In this document: piece by piece, positions 8,066 to 17,102 of the stretch
How the letters are laid out: each line of letters starts with the position of its first letter
Numbering within the stretch: the first letter of the stretch is position 1
Source: Candidatus Hydrogenedentota bacterium
GTDB taxonomy: Bacteria > Hydrogenedentota > Hydrogenedentia > Hydrogenedentales > JAJRTN01
Length of the DNA: 40,597 nucleotides
Reading direction: 5' to 3'
Assembly: GCA_024278275.1 (NCBI GenBank)
Contig: JAJRTN010000171.1
Coordinates: 1-40,597 of the forward strand
Translations under genes and position numbers: made by a program
Notes under the pieces: generated by a model
Database searches by the model: none
What the model saw: only the letters and a program-made list of their open reading frames with translations
Told to the model about the DNA's origin: nothing

Positions 8066-9817
8066 TTACCTCGTGAGGAACGCGGGCAGGCGGGGCAGCT
8101 CGCCGGTGAGGGTTCTGGCCAGGAGCCGGGCCTGCACTTCAAGCACGCGTCGGTAGGAAATGCGATAGTTGAACACGGGATGGGTGACGAGGTCATCCAT
8201 GCGTTTTTCGTAGGCCAGGATGAACTTTCGCCGGGCGTCGTCTTTGAGGGCCACGGCCCCGCCGCGCCGGATGAAATCGCCGGGGGCGACCACGCCGTTG
8301 TTGACGGCCCACAGCACGACGGAATCGGGAATGAGGGGCCGGAAGGGTTCCATCATGTCGAGGGCGAGGGCGGGGCGGCCATAGCGCGGCTGATGGTAGA
8401 ATCCGAGATAGGGGTCGAGCCCGACGGCGGCCAGGGTGATGGTCCAGTCCTTGGCGAGCAGGGCATAGGCAAGGGAGAGCATGGCATTGACCGGGTCGCG
8501 GGGCGGACGCCGGTTGCGGTGCTCGAAGGAGAAGGCCATGCCGGGGTCCGAACCCTCGCCGCCCGCTGTCCCCGTGGGCTTGAGCAGGGCGCCGAAGTGG
8601 GCGAAGTAGGTTTTCGCGCCCATGCCTTCGACCCCCAGGAGCGATTCGAGGGACTCGGCTTCGGCGGCGCGGCCGACGGATTGTTTGAGTGCGTCGAGGG
8701 CGGCGCGGGGGGGATCGGGATGGTTGCGGCGCAGCAGGGTGCGCGCATTGAGGATCTTCTGGTGGACCAGGTCGCGGGCGAGTTGAAGGCAGCGGTCCGG
8801 TTCGGAGGCCACGCGGTATTGTGCCTGCCGCAGTCCCACGTTCTTGTGGCCGAGGCCGTGGGTCATGCCGTAGAACCAGCCACCGAAGGAGAAGAAGAGG
8901 ACGGGTATGCTCCGGGCCAGGCATTCCTGGAGGGCGGGTGTGGTGAGGGTTGCGCCGCCGAAAATGCAGACCTGCGAGGTCTCGATGAGGCGGGCCGATT
9001 GCACCTTCTCGCCGCGCACCTTGACCACCAGTTGGTCGGCATGCTTGCCGATGACCGCGCCATGCTTCTGGACGTAGAGGGGCAGGGCATCGTCCCGCGC
9101 GGGCACCAGGCGGCGCACCTGGTCCTCATCGGCCTGGTCCTCGCCCGCGAGGAGGATGTTGGTCTCGTCGGGCAGGCAGAGGGCCGCCAGCGAGCATCGT
9201 GGGCACTTGGGGCTGTCCTTCAATGGCGGCGGCTTGGCCTCCGATAGGGCCATGGCCCGCATCCGGTCCAGCAGGTCCAGCGTCCGCGCCACCAATGTAT
9301 CGTCGAGAAGGACCGTCACCCGGCGGCGGGACCGGGCGAAGTAGATCTCGCCATGGTCGCAGGCGTAGCCATTCTCCCGCAGGATGATGCCCCGCGCGCA
9401 TACCTGTACCCGCTCCGGTTCGTAGGCTCCCTCGGGGATATCCGGCGCGGTCCCGCGCTTCACATCCACCGGCACCGCGACCCCGCCCGCCTCCTCGACC
9501 ATGTCGAGCCTGGCGATGAGGCCCGCCGACGACGCCGACATCATGACCGACCGCGCCTGGCGCACCACCGGGTCCTCCGCCACTGCCAGGGCGAGATCCG
9601 CCTCCCCATCCTCCTGCCCGTTCGCCGATGCAGGGTCCGCGATGTTGCCGGTCGCCTTATCGACCCGGCGATGCTGAAACCGCCCATCCACCGTATCCGC
9701 ACTGTCCGCGAAGTCCCCCTCCACCCACTCGATCCAACAGAGCCGAGGGCAATAGGCATACTCGTTCAGCATCCGCGCCGGGATGAGGTCGGGAATGGTG
9801 GTTTCAACGTGCGACAC
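8066..9817 (-). CDS. cas4-cas1: Cas4-Cas1 fusion adaptation protein
   Basis: The fusion has about 583 residues from a GTG start at 9817, chosen because AAGGGGG lies 7 nt upstream and the protein then begins near the usual LIPARMLNEYAYCPRL. The frame is open about 100 codons further upstream without family similarity. The Cas4 part (about 1-220) has Cys23, a RecB-type core PVDVKRG (Asp118, Lys120), the QVCARGIILRENGY helix, and the Fe-S cysteines 205, 208 and 214. The Cas1 part (about 235-583) has the metal ligands Glu397 (LLGVEGMG), His475 (GFYHQPRYG) and Asp487/Glu490 (ALDMMEPFRP). In this fusion Cas4 trims prespacers and selects the PAM, and Cas1 integrates. It is a hallmark of subtype I-G. 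A gap of 485 bp holding a toxin-antitoxin remnant separates it from csb2. Confidence 0.95.
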   Translation of the reverse strand: MSHVETTIPDLIPARMLNEYAYCPRLCWIEWVEGDFADSADTVDGRFQHRRVDKATGNIADPASANGQEDGEADLALAVAEDPVVRQARSVMMSASSAGLIARLDMVEEAGGVAVPVDVKRGTAPDIPEGAYEPERVQVCARGIILRENGYACDHGEIYFARSRRRVTVLLDDTLVARTLDLLDRMRAMALSEAKPPPLKDSPKCPRCSLAALCLPDETNILLAGEDQADEDQVRRLVPARDDALPLYVQKHGAVIGKHADQLVVKVRGEKVQSARLIETSQVCIFGGATLTTPALQECLARSIPVLFFSFGGWFYGMTHGLGHKNVGLRQAQYRVASEPDRCLQLARDLVHQKILNARTLLRRNHPDPPRAALDALKQSVGRAAEAESLESLLGVEGMGAKTYFAHFGALLKPTGTAGGEGSDPGMAFSFEHRNRRPPRDPVNAMLSLAYALLAKDWTITLAAVGLDPYLGFYHQPRYGRPALALDMMEPFRPLIPDSVVLWAVNNGVVAPGDFIRRGGAVALKDDARRKFILAYEKRMDDLVTHPVFNYRISYRRVLEVQARLLARTLTGELPRLPAFLTR

Positions 9818-9910
9818 AGGAGCGCCCCCTTCGTATGAGATGAGCCAGGGGCCCGGTGGCACGCCGCCCACGGCCTTGATATTCCACCCGGGGCATGGGA
9901 GAAGGGGCAT

Positions 9911-10105
9911 ATGGTGTTTCAAGGCCGAGTAGATAACGGCATGGTCGTGCTGGGGGATGAACGGAACCTGCCCGGAGGCACTTCCGTGACCGTACTGAGC
10001 AACGCGGCGGGTGTTTCGGTTGCCACGCCGGGGGGTGCGCCCGTTGAGTTGCCCTTGGTCCGTTCCAGGTGGCCCGGAAGCCTGAGGATAACGGCGGAAA
10101 GCGTC
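9911..10105 (+). pseudogene. VapB/AbrB-like antitoxin remnant of a TA pair
   Basis: The frame starts at an ATG with a good ribosome site (GGAGAAGGGG) and gives MVFQGRVDNGMVVLGDERNL, then PGGTSVTVLS and VELPLVRSRWPGSLRITAES. This is the length and pattern of short beta-barrel antitoxins that precede PIN toxins: a small N-terminal fold and a toxin-neutralising tail. After about codon 65 the frame runs on without family resemblance because the toxin gene that should follow is broken. It lies antisense to the cas operon, in the gap between csb2 and cas4-cas1. The 5' end looks intact, so a short product could still be made. Confidence 0.55.
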
Positions 10106-10146
10106 GCGGTGGGGCTTCACGTGGGAGCGAACGTCCTCGAAAAAAG

Positions 10147-10257
10147 TCTGGAACGATGCCTATCTCGCGGCCTTCGCACGGACCGGTTCGCCCGCCCTGG
10201 TCACCTTCGACCCGGTACTGGCGCGTTACCAGGATGTCCATTGCACGATCCCTTCCC
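10147..10257 (+). pseudogene. PIN-domain (VapC-like) toxin C-terminal remnant
   Basis: A different frame from the antitoxin encodes VWNDAYLAAFARTG, then SPALVTFDPVLARYQDV. This is the C-terminal end of a PIN toxin, with the acidic residues of the NDAYLAAFA and TFD motifs. The first two thirds of a normal PIN domain (about 130 residues) are missing, although LHVGANVL just upstream may be a trace of the N-terminal strand. The toxin RNase is therefore certainly dead. It forms a decayed pair with the antitoxin remnant. Confidence 0.6.
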
Positions 10258-10302
10258 AGTGCCGGTGCGGGTGGCACTTTCCGGTTCGGTCCTGCCCCGC
10301 AC

Positions 10303-11739
10303 TCAAGGTTCAACCTCGGATTTGCCGAGGGGAAAAAAGAGGCCAAGCCCCCGATGTCGTCCTGCACCAAGGGCAAGTGGACCCGGTACGGAGTGTTTCC
10401 AAGCCAGTTCCACGTGCATAGCCGAGTAGTTCTCGAAATGCTTGGCGCGCTTATAGTCTTTCGGATGGTAGGCGTGGGTCTGGAACGGCGCTTTGCGGAG
10501 ATGGATGTCCGTTATGTCCTCCGGAGAGAACCCCGCTTGGCGAACTGCCTTCAGGAGCAGCTTCTCCGCTTTGGCGTATTTCATCCCATCGAAGCCCGGC
10601 AAGATCACGGGTGTCACCGTTCGGAAGCGTTTGCCCGATTCAGTGAAGCTCTTGAATCCCTTTTCCGTGCGCCGGGTGCGGCTGAGTTCGGCGACGATAT
10701 CGCCCCCGGAGTTCTTAAGGAGAGCGGACTGGAGTGCTTTCCCCGCCCAACTCACTTTCTGCCCATCGCCCCCATAGGGCTCCGCGAGGATGAAGCGGCG
10801 AATGAGGCCGTCTGCATGTGCGTGACCAATGGAAGGCAACGGTAGATAGGAGAATCGGGGGGGCGTTCTTGATTCCCCTTCCGCTACATGGCCGGCGATG
10901 TATTCCTCCGGGTCGCCGAGAAAAGCAACACCAGGGCGCTGGCCGAGTTCGCAGAGACGGCTTCGAACCCACGCGGAGACCAGGACCGTATCCCTTGGGT
11001 CAAAGGAAGCCATGCGCCGTGATTCACTGCCGGGTCTCAATAGGGTGAAACAGGCCGTGGGGCGATAGGTTTTTCCCTCCCGGGCATACCCGACCTCTGC
11101 ATACTCGGTGGGCTTCTGAGCGGGCGTGTAGACTGGCCCATCCCAGCGCGCCAGTGCGGATGCATGACAGGCTTTCAGGTTTGCGTAGGAGCCTGGGCAG
11201 GGACATCGCAGGGTTTTGTCACCCCACGCGGCGGGCTTCCATCGTTGGCCGGGATAACCGGCCTTCAGGTTGTCCGCCTGTTCTTGGGAGAGGATAAGGC
11301 CGTTGCCTGCGACAAGGTCGATCCCAAGGCCAACGGCGGTCAGCATGCGCGCGTAGTCGCACAGACGTTGAAGCTCTCCCTTGCTATCCGAGGCCACCGC
11401 CCACAGGTAGTGGACCGTACGCGTAGGGCCAGTGAACAGCACCGGGTTGAAGTCCTTGTCCGTAAGGCGGGCCTGCCTGTCCGGCTGCACATCCGATGCG
11501 TTATTGGGCACGTAGGTCTTTCGCCTCTGGCCCACCGCGACGGCAGGTGCGAGCACCACCGGAGGCGGGAGTTGTTCAAACGCCGCGAAAACCGTCTGGT
11601 CCTCCACCCGATTCCCGGCGGCTGCGTTGAGGAGCGCCTGGTAGAGCCGCCACGGCGAGGGGGGCCACTCGGTCCCCTCTGCGGTCTGCCCATGGAAACG
11701 GTCATCAAGGTAGGTAATCGAGATGCATAGCGTGTCCAT
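10303..11739 (-). CDS. csb2: Csb2 (Cas5-Cas6-type Cascade subunit, subtype I-G)
   Basis: The 478-residue protein begins MDTLCISITYLDDRFHGQTA and then EWPPSPWRLYQALLNAA, the N-terminal signature of the GSU0054/Csb2 family. It ends with the glycine-rich LALGAGRHRGLGLFFPLG, the G-loop of RAMP/Cas6 folds. In subtype I-G this protein combines the Cas5 role at the crRNA 5' handle with Cas6-like processing of the repeat hairpin. The start lies 2 bp from the csb1 stop. Downstream is the 485-bp interruption before cas4-cas1. Confidence 0.9.
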   Translation of the reverse strand: MDTLCISITYLDDRFHGQTAEGTEWPPSPWRLYQALLNAAAGNRVEDQTVFAAFEQLPPPVVLAPAVAVGQRRKTYVPNNASDVQPDRQARLTDKDFNPVLFTGPTRTVHYLWAVASDSKGELQRLCDYARMLTAVGLGIDLVAGNGLILSQEQADNLKAGYPGQRWKPAAWGDKTLRCPCPGSYANLKACHASALARWDGPVYTPAQKPTEYAEVGYAREGKTYRPTACFTLLRPGSESRRMASFDPRDTVLVSAWVRSRLCELGQRPGVAFLGDPEEYIAGHVAEGESRTPPRFSYLPLPSIGHAHADGLIRRFILAEPYGGDGQKVSWAGKALQSALLKNSGGDIVAELSRTRRTEKGFKSFTESGKRFRTVTPVILPGFDGMKYAKAEKLLLKAVRQAGFSPEDITDIHLRKAPFQTHAYHPKDYKRAKHFENYSAMHVELAWKHSVPGPLALGAGRHRGLGLFFPLGKSEVEP

Positions 11740-11741
11740 GG

Positions 11742-12773
11742 CTACTCTTCTTTCTTCGCTTTCTTGAGCGCTTCCTTCGCAGCCTTGGCATCAAACTCGA
11801 CCGAGCGTAATGCTTCAACCCCAAAGGTATCCGCGGATTGCCTTGCGAAATCGAGCGCTTGCTGGTGGGTGAGGGTAAAGCCTTCACGGCTGCCGTCGTG
11901 GTGTACCAGTTCCCAGGTGGCGGGGCGCTCAGGGTCGGCGGTCAATTCGCAACCCATTCGCAGAAACGTATCCTGGGGCGCGGTGAAGGTCACCAAAGCC
12001 AGGCCGAGAATGTACTGACGCAGCGTTGCGGTGGCAGTATCATCGGTGCCGGAAAGCTGACGTAGCGCGGCGAGACTGAGCACGGCCTCCCGGAAGAGCA
12101 CGCTCTGCCCGTCAATTAGCACGCCCCCCAACGCAGCAGGCGCCGGAACATGCCCCATACCTGCATCGGGGAGCTTCTTTTTCTCGGCATCCGTGAGCTT
12201 GTCGAATGCGGCTTCATAGTCATCCAGTGCCGGGGTGAACTGCGCCGAACGAGTGAGCTTATGCACATTATGGGCACGCACCGTAGCCCGTACGATTCGA
12301 GGAAGCTTCACTCCGGTTCCCCGGGAGTCCCAGCACCCGAAGATGAGGGAAGTAGGGGCCAGCCTGGCGAGGAGGGTAGTATCTCCGTGCTTCGCCGCGA
12401 GGAATGCGTCCTGGATAGCCTCGGAAAGCTCAGAGAAGCGAACGACCGCGTCAGCCACACGATGGCCCGCGTCGAGGATATCGACTATCTCGCCCGTCCT
12501 GGGAATGGTAACCTGTACTTGCGGGATAAGCTGTGAGTATGGCGCGCACTTGAAGAGGGGCTCCATCCGGTTCGCTTGCGAGCCAACGCTGTCGATCAGG
12601 CACACATTGCCGGTGACACGGCCATCGGCATCTGTGAGTTCGTCGATGTTATAGCCGACATCGGCAAAGGTTGGTGGGAAGATGACAGCATTGTCGCCTT
12701 CCACCGGCTTGAGGTTCTGCCGCATTACGATGGCAGCGTTGCTTGAGTCAAGTAGCGTGACGATTTCTTTCAT
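11742..12773 (-). CDS. csb1: Csb1 (Cas7 backbone subunit, subtype I-G)
   Basis: The 343-residue protein has the GSU0053/Csb1 pattern: NAVIFPPTFAD near the N-terminus, then NVCLIDSVGSQANRMEPLFK and a conserved TSLIFGCWDSRGTG segment. Csb1 is the Cas7-type RAMP that polymerises along the crRNA spacer. The C-terminus is lysine-rich (KAAKEALKKAKKEE). The start lies 3 bp after the csb3 stop, so cas3-csb3-csb1-csb2 form a tight translationally coupled block. Confidence 0.92.
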   Translation of the reverse strand: MKEIVTLLDSSNAAIVMRQNLKPVEGDNAVIFPPTFADVGYNIDELTDADGRVTGNVCLIDSVGSQANRMEPLFKCAPYSQLIPQVQVTIPRTGEIVDILDAGHRVADAVVRFSELSEAIQDAFLAAKHGDTTLLARLAPTSLIFGCWDSRGTGVKLPRIVRATVRAHNVHKLTRSAQFTPALDDYEAAFDKLTDAEKKKLPDAGMGHVPAPAALGGVLIDGQSVLFREAVLSLAALRQLSGTDDTATATLRQYILGLALVTFTAPQDTFLRMGCELTADPERPATWELVHHDGSREGFTLTHQQALDFARQSADTFGVEALRSVEFDAKAAKEALKKAKKEE

Positions 12774-12776
12774 TGG

Positions 12777-13556
12777 TCAGTTCTCCTGTTTGAACCTTGA
12801 AATGCCGAAAGCCTTATACCGGCCTTCACTATCCCGCTCGTACATCGAGAAGGAAAGAGTCCCCTGAGAGACCCCATAAATCCTCATTCCTATGGCCAAA
12901 GCGGCAATTCCTATGGGCAATGGCCGGTCCCAAACATGGAATTGCCTGCCAAGCCGCGTGGCATCCCTTGACGGGCAGAATCGCTGCAGGGCAATGAGGG
13001 CGAGCAATTCGGTTGCGGTGGCCGGACAGGTTTGGTAGGCGTTTCCCAGATCGTTGAGAGAGAATCCTGCGTCCTGGGCCGTCTCGCATTTCGAAATGTT
13101 GTAGGCGGTTACGCCACCTTTTGTTCGGGTGAGTTGGGCAAGTACTGAGGCATCAGGCCTGGCGGGAAGTGAAGCAATCAAGTCGGCTGTGATCTTGGCA
13201 ATGGACTGTTGCCCCGCCCATGTTTTCACCAATCGGTTCTGTGGATAGGCTTTTCTCCAATCGATGGTAAAACCAAAAGGTTTTCCCAGCACCACCGGCC
13301 CCTCCTTTTGTGCTTCATCGCCGGAGACTGGACACGCCTTCAGAAGATCCCACACTTTCTTGAGGCCGATGGAAGTGTCATTCGCATCGTGAGCCGCAAG
13401 CAGAAACTCGGTTGTTGTCTTGTTGATGTCCCGAAACCATCCCATGGCGGGCCGGTCTTGGGGCGTAAGGCGATGGGCCAGTTCGAAGAGGCCACAGCAG
13501 GCAAAGACCTGCCCGGGATTGCACAGGTCGACTTTCACGGTCAGGGTGGGCTTCAT
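12777..13556 (-). CDS. csb3: Csb3 (small Cas8-type subunit, subtype I-G)
   Basis: The start at 13556 overlaps the cas3 stop in an ATGA junction and gives a 259-residue protein starting MKPTLTVKVDLCNPGQVFAC. The longer frame overlaps cas3 and has no family resemblance. The CGLFELAHRLTP segment and the location between cas3 and csb1 match Csb3 of the GSU0051-GSU0054 arrangement. Csb3 takes the Cas8 place (PAM recognition and Cas3 recruitment) in the Csb3 variant of I-G, where other loci carry the much larger Csx17. The assignment relies on position and weak motifs more than on strong sequence signatures. Confidence 0.8.
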   Translation of the reverse strand: MKPTLTVKVDLCNPGQVFACCGLFELAHRLTPQDRPAMGWFRDINKTTTEFLLAAHDANDTSIGLKKVWDLLKACPVSGDEAQKEGPVVLGKPFGFTIDWRKAYPQNRLVKTWAGQQSIAKITADLIASLPARPDASVLAQLTRTKGGVTAYNISKCETAQDAGFSLNDLGNAYQTCPATATELLALIALQRFCPSRDATRLGRQFHVWDRPLPIGIAALAIGMRIYGVSQGTLSFSMYERDSEGRYKAFGISRFKQEN

Positions 13557-16369
13557 GATTCCTCCTCCAGGATGCCGTTCTGCTCGGCGGCGGAAGCAAT
13601 GGCATCCGCGCGGCGCAGGATGGACTCCAGCCACGCAAGCCCCCACCAGCCAAAGCGTCTTTGGAGCCGGTCATAGCGCAGCATGGCCTCATAGGCGGTC
13701 TGTTCGCCGGGGGTGCCGGTTCCCCCCAGTAAAAAGGCCCCTGACTGGAAATGGGGGCGAGCCCATCCGTGGTGTGTGGAAATGCTATGCAGAATAAGGT
13801 CGGCCTCAGGATGATCCCGGATTTCCGCCATGTCTCCCAATACCTGAAGACTACCGGCCTCATGTCGGTAGCCATCCAGTTTGCGCCAGTCAACGGCGCC
13901 TTTCGCCAGCGGGGCATTGTCGGATTCGGGGTCGTGTCCTGCGGCTATCTGCCAGCGTGGTGCCTCCTTACCCTTGTCATGGTGCTGCGCCGCCAGGACA
14001 AGCGCTTCACGAATTTTTTCTGGAAAGGGGAAAGCGGTGCACAGTTTCCTGGTGACTTCGGCGACATGGTTGCTGTGTTCCTGGACTGTGGGAATGGTGT
14101 CTGTCGAGCCCCCGACACGTCGTTCTGCGACGGGCCTCAGCAAGACAAGCCATTTCTCGCAGACTTCGTCGTCCTCGGCGAATTCGTCCGCGATTTCAAC
14201 TTGCAGCTTCAGAACCATTTTCAGCCCTTTTTCGCGTTCGATATATCGGATCGAGGTGGACACGCGTTCCCACGGTGGCGTCTCTGTGTCCGACCCACCG
14301 GAATCCCCCAGAATGCTGTAGTGCCATACAGCGCCCTCTCTCGTGAGGAGGCACCGGCATAGGTCCCTGCTCGCCACGTCCAACTTTTCTGCCGGGTGCG
14401 TCGTTTTCGGGTCGAAGAAACCGGCCTCGCTAAGTCCAGACACATCCGTCGGTAAAATGATGCTGGCATAGTTGAGCCGCATCGAACGGGGGTGCTCTAC
14501 GAGGTTCTTGAGTATGGTTTTGACTGCCTCCCCTTGAGGTGAAAGGACGATAACGGTAGCATCGTGCTTCTCCTGCGGGAATCCCTTGAGCAGCGTACTC
14601 ATATCATCTTTTCCCTGCTTGAGGATTGTGTGTGTTGGAAGCTGGAGGCGCTCGCAGGCACGCAGTGGGTGCGCGAGGAACCACCTTTTCAGGTCCTCCT
14701 CGGAAAGGTTTTTCAGGTAGGTGACTTCGCTCCGCCAAGCCAGAATGGTCTGCGGATAGTTGTCCTGGATGCCATGGAGCCACGATTCCGGCTCCGGACT
14801 CGCCGCCATGCCTTCGACCGAGGTTTGTGCCCAAAGGTCCAGCAAAAGGGGTGTCAGGTCGACCATCTCGGGAACCGGTGAGAATGCTTCGCGAACGGTC
14901 TCTTCTTGAAGCCAATGCTGAAGGCAGGAAATACTCACATCGATGCTCGAATCCTGGCCCCTCTTACCCCTGAGAAATGCAAGCGTTGCCTTTCGGGCCA
15001 ATTCCTCCGCTGTCTCCTTGCCCTTGACTTTATTCAGGGACTCGTCATGCACTACCTGCACATCGGCTTGGCTGCTACCGAAGCGATTGACCCGGCCCAG
15101 CCGCTGTATCATGGAATCGAGGGTCGACAGGTCGCAGACCATGTGGTCGGCATGGAGATCCATACCTACCTCGGCTGCTGAGGTGGCAACCAGGTAGGCG
15201 GCCTCTTCAGGGATGCACTCTGTCAGGAACGGCTGCATCGCTGGGAGTAACAACAGCTTGTCCCGTTCATATCCACGAATCTGGCCGGTGAGGATGTTCA
15301 CGCGGCGTGCCGCTTCCCGCCTCAGTTCATCGGACTTTTTCCTGGGGAGAGGGGTGCCTGGGTTGGCCTCTTCAAAGACGTTGACCGCAATATCGCCAAG
15401 CGCCTTCTGGATGCCATCGGCAACCTTTCCGGCATCCTCTGGCTTTCGGAGGAACACAACCACGCGGCAGGGCATTGATGCATGCTCAAGGGCGAGGTCT
15501 ATGATGCGTTCCTGGAGGGGCTTCCCATCTTTCTCGACCTCATTGAGGTAGAGCGTCTTGTTGGCCTTCAGCCGGGGGGCTATGATGTGGTCGGCCTCGT
15601 CCTCCGGACTAAGCAGGAGCGGCTCGGCACTGTTCTGACCGTTGACTGTATGCGTTGCCGAGAGTTCAAGCACCTGCATTTTCGCTATCCAGTGGATCGG
15701 TTCGCCGAAGTTTTGAGTTGCTTGTTGCTTGTTGTTTGTTGTTTGCGTCACGAAGGCATGAACCGAACGAAGCAGCTTCCCGAATGCCGGGGTGAGGTGT
15801 GCCTCATCGTGGATGAACAGGCAATCACATCCCAGCAGTCCGGCATGTAAGGGGCGCATGCGGCGACTGTCGCCATAGCCCGAGAACAGCAGTTTGCTGC
15901 CGATCATATCCACCGTACCAATCACGATGGCCGGCTTGGCCGGATTCGATTTCCACTCCTCATTGTCCGCGAACTCCCCTCGAAGCGTGCTTACAGCCAG
16001 GGGTGTAGTGGCGTCGTTGGACAGGGGGTCCAGTTTCATCAGCGCCGTAGCGGCCTTATACAGAGCGCTGCCATCATTGCCCAGTGCCTCGATAATCCTC
16101 TGGCGAATGGTGGTAACCAGATCGGTAGCTTGGTCAACGATGGTGCGCCGGTTCACAACATAGACCAACCGCCTGGGGAGGTCCGTATTGCAGGCCAGGG
16201 CCAGCAGCCAAATGGGTATCACCATCGTCTTTCCGATCCCCGTGGGAATATCGCAGACCGAGGGGACGTCATTGAGTAAGAGCCGTTCATATAGCCGCCC
16301 TTGCCATGGGAAGGGCGGGAATCCCGTGAGTGCCTTGAAAGCCTCCTCGAAAGCACGGTTTTTACTCAT
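13553..16369 (-). CDS. cas3: Cas3 helicase-nuclease with C-terminal HD domain
   Basis: The ATG at 16369 (MSKNRAFEEAFKALTGFPPF) was chosen because GGAG lies 8 nt upstream, giving 938 residues. SF2 helicase motifs are CDIPTGIGKT (39-48), VYVVNRRTIVDQ, FIHDEAHL (DEAH box), LELSATH, and MIQRLGRVNRFG (motif VI). The HD nuclease is at the C-terminus: EHSNHVAEVTRKL, then LAAQHHDKGKEAPRW, then STHHGWARPH. This order is reversed relative to most Cas3 proteins and is typical of GSU0051-like I-G Cas3. The enzyme unwinds and degrades DNA marked by Cascade. It is the first intact gene of the cas operon, 47 bp downstream of the broken WYL gene. Confidence 0.95.
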   Translation of the reverse strand: MSKNRAFEEAFKALTGFPPFPWQGRLYERLLLNDVPSVCDIPTGIGKTMVIPIWLLALACNTDLPRRLVYVVNRRTIVDQATDLVTTIRQRIIEALGNDGSALYKAATALMKLDPLSNDATTPLAVSTLRGEFADNEEWKSNPAKPAIVIGTVDMIGSKLLFSGYGDSRRMRPLHAGLLGCDCLFIHDEAHLTPAFGKLLRSVHAFVTQTTNNKQQATQNFGEPIHWIAKMQVLELSATHTVNGQNSAEPLLLSPEDEADHIIAPRLKANKTLYLNEVEKDGKPLQERIIDLALEHASMPCRVVVFLRKPEDAGKVADGIQKALGDIAVNVFEEANPGTPLPRKKSDELRREAARRVNILTGQIRGYERDKLLLLPAMQPFLTECIPEEAAYLVATSAAEVGMDLHADHMVCDLSTLDSMIQRLGRVNRFGSSQADVQVVHDESLNKVKGKETAEELARKATLAFLRGKRGQDSSIDVSISCLQHWLQEETVREAFSPVPEMVDLTPLLLDLWAQTSVEGMAASPEPESWLHGIQDNYPQTILAWRSEVTYLKNLSEEDLKRWFLAHPLRACERLQLPTHTILKQGKDDMSTLLKGFPQEKHDATVIVLSPQGEAVKTILKNLVEHPRSMRLNYASIILPTDVSGLSEAGFFDPKTTHPAEKLDVASRDLCRCLLTREGAVWHYSILGDSGGSDTETPPWERVSTSIRYIEREKGLKMVLKLQVEIADEFAEDDEVCEKWLVLLRPVAERRVGGSTDTIPTVQEHSNHVAEVTRKLCTAFPFPEKIREALVLAAQHHDKGKEAPRWQIAAGHDPESDNAPLAKGAVDWRKLDGYRHEAGSLQVLGDMAEIRDHPEADLILHSISTHHGWARPHFQSGAFLLGGTGTPGEQTAYEAMLRYDRLQRRFGWWGLAWLESILRRADAIASAAEQNGILEEES

Positions 16370-16416
16370 ATCTTCCGCTCCATGCGCTGTGTTTGCCCGT
16401 TCGATCATCGCCGGTA

Positions 16417-17102
16417 TCAATCGAAAACATGACCACTCTCCTTCGGTGCCTTCCCCCAAGCTTTGTATCTATCCACCAACTTGACCAGACTGAAACTTAT
16501 TTCCTCCCGCAGGTCACTGGGCTCAAGCAACTCGGCGTCGGGACCAAAGCCAAGCACCCAAACGACGACCTGAAACGACTGGTGGCGATGAAGATGAGAA
16601 TAAGCGCGCCATCCTTGCGCTTGGTGAGTTTCCGGTCGGGGCTCCAGGTGCGTTCGGCAACGTAGGTGGCCGCGTCACCCCAAAACGCAACCTTCACCCA
16701 GATGAGTTCGTGGAGAGGGAAATCGAAGTGGGGGTCGTGGTCCTCTTCGTGGGTATCGGGGAAGGTGGCCACGTCGATGTAATAACGCTTGATGCAATGC
16801 ACGGCCAAGGTACGAAAGTCGTCGGCAGGCTGTGCGGGCGCGTCGTATCGGTGGCATCGAAGGTAAAGAATAATCTGGAGGGGGGCCACGAGATAGGTGT
16901 GCCGCCTTCCGCTGGAACGGGCCTGATAGATAACCTGCAACTCCTCTTCGAGTCCGTCGTCCTCCACGGAGGAGAGCTTCACGAGGTAATTTGGCTTCCC
17001 TGTGTCACCCACCAGTCGAGGGGCGAACGTGATGATCTCCGTGACAACGAAAGGACGTTTTCTGGTGATGACCAACTGACCAGCTTCTGGCTCGTTCTGC
17101 AA
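16417..17102 (-). pseudogene. Chimeric DrmD-WYL gene, frameshifted
   Basis: From the ATG at 17102 the first 58 or so residues (GQLVITRKRPFVVTEI, then LVKLSSVEDDGLEEELQVIY) match my knowledge of the N-terminus of DISARM DrmD SNF2 helicases. Directly after VIY the frame continues as a WYL domain: VAPLQIILYLRCHRY, DDFRTLAVHCIKRYYIDV, ERTWSPDRKL. Near 16570 the frame is lost. The proper C-terminus (FQVVVWVLGFGPDAELLEP, then LREEISFSLVKL) continues one frame over and ends at TGA 16417. An intact WYL gene would be a likely regulator of the cas operon. Here a deletion seems to have joined drmD to the WYL gene, and a one-base shift then broke the product. The conceptual unshifted frame stops at 16497. 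The DrmD call is from memory of the family and should be searched. Confidence 0.7.

Noticed and set aside
7766-9247. 493-codon plus-strand frame opposite cas2 and cas4-cas1
   Set aside because: It is a high-GC shadow of two certain genes with clear catalytic motifs on the minus strand.
11340-11708. Arg-rich frame overlapping csb2 in another phase
   Set aside because: Shadow of csb2; no ribosome site or family.
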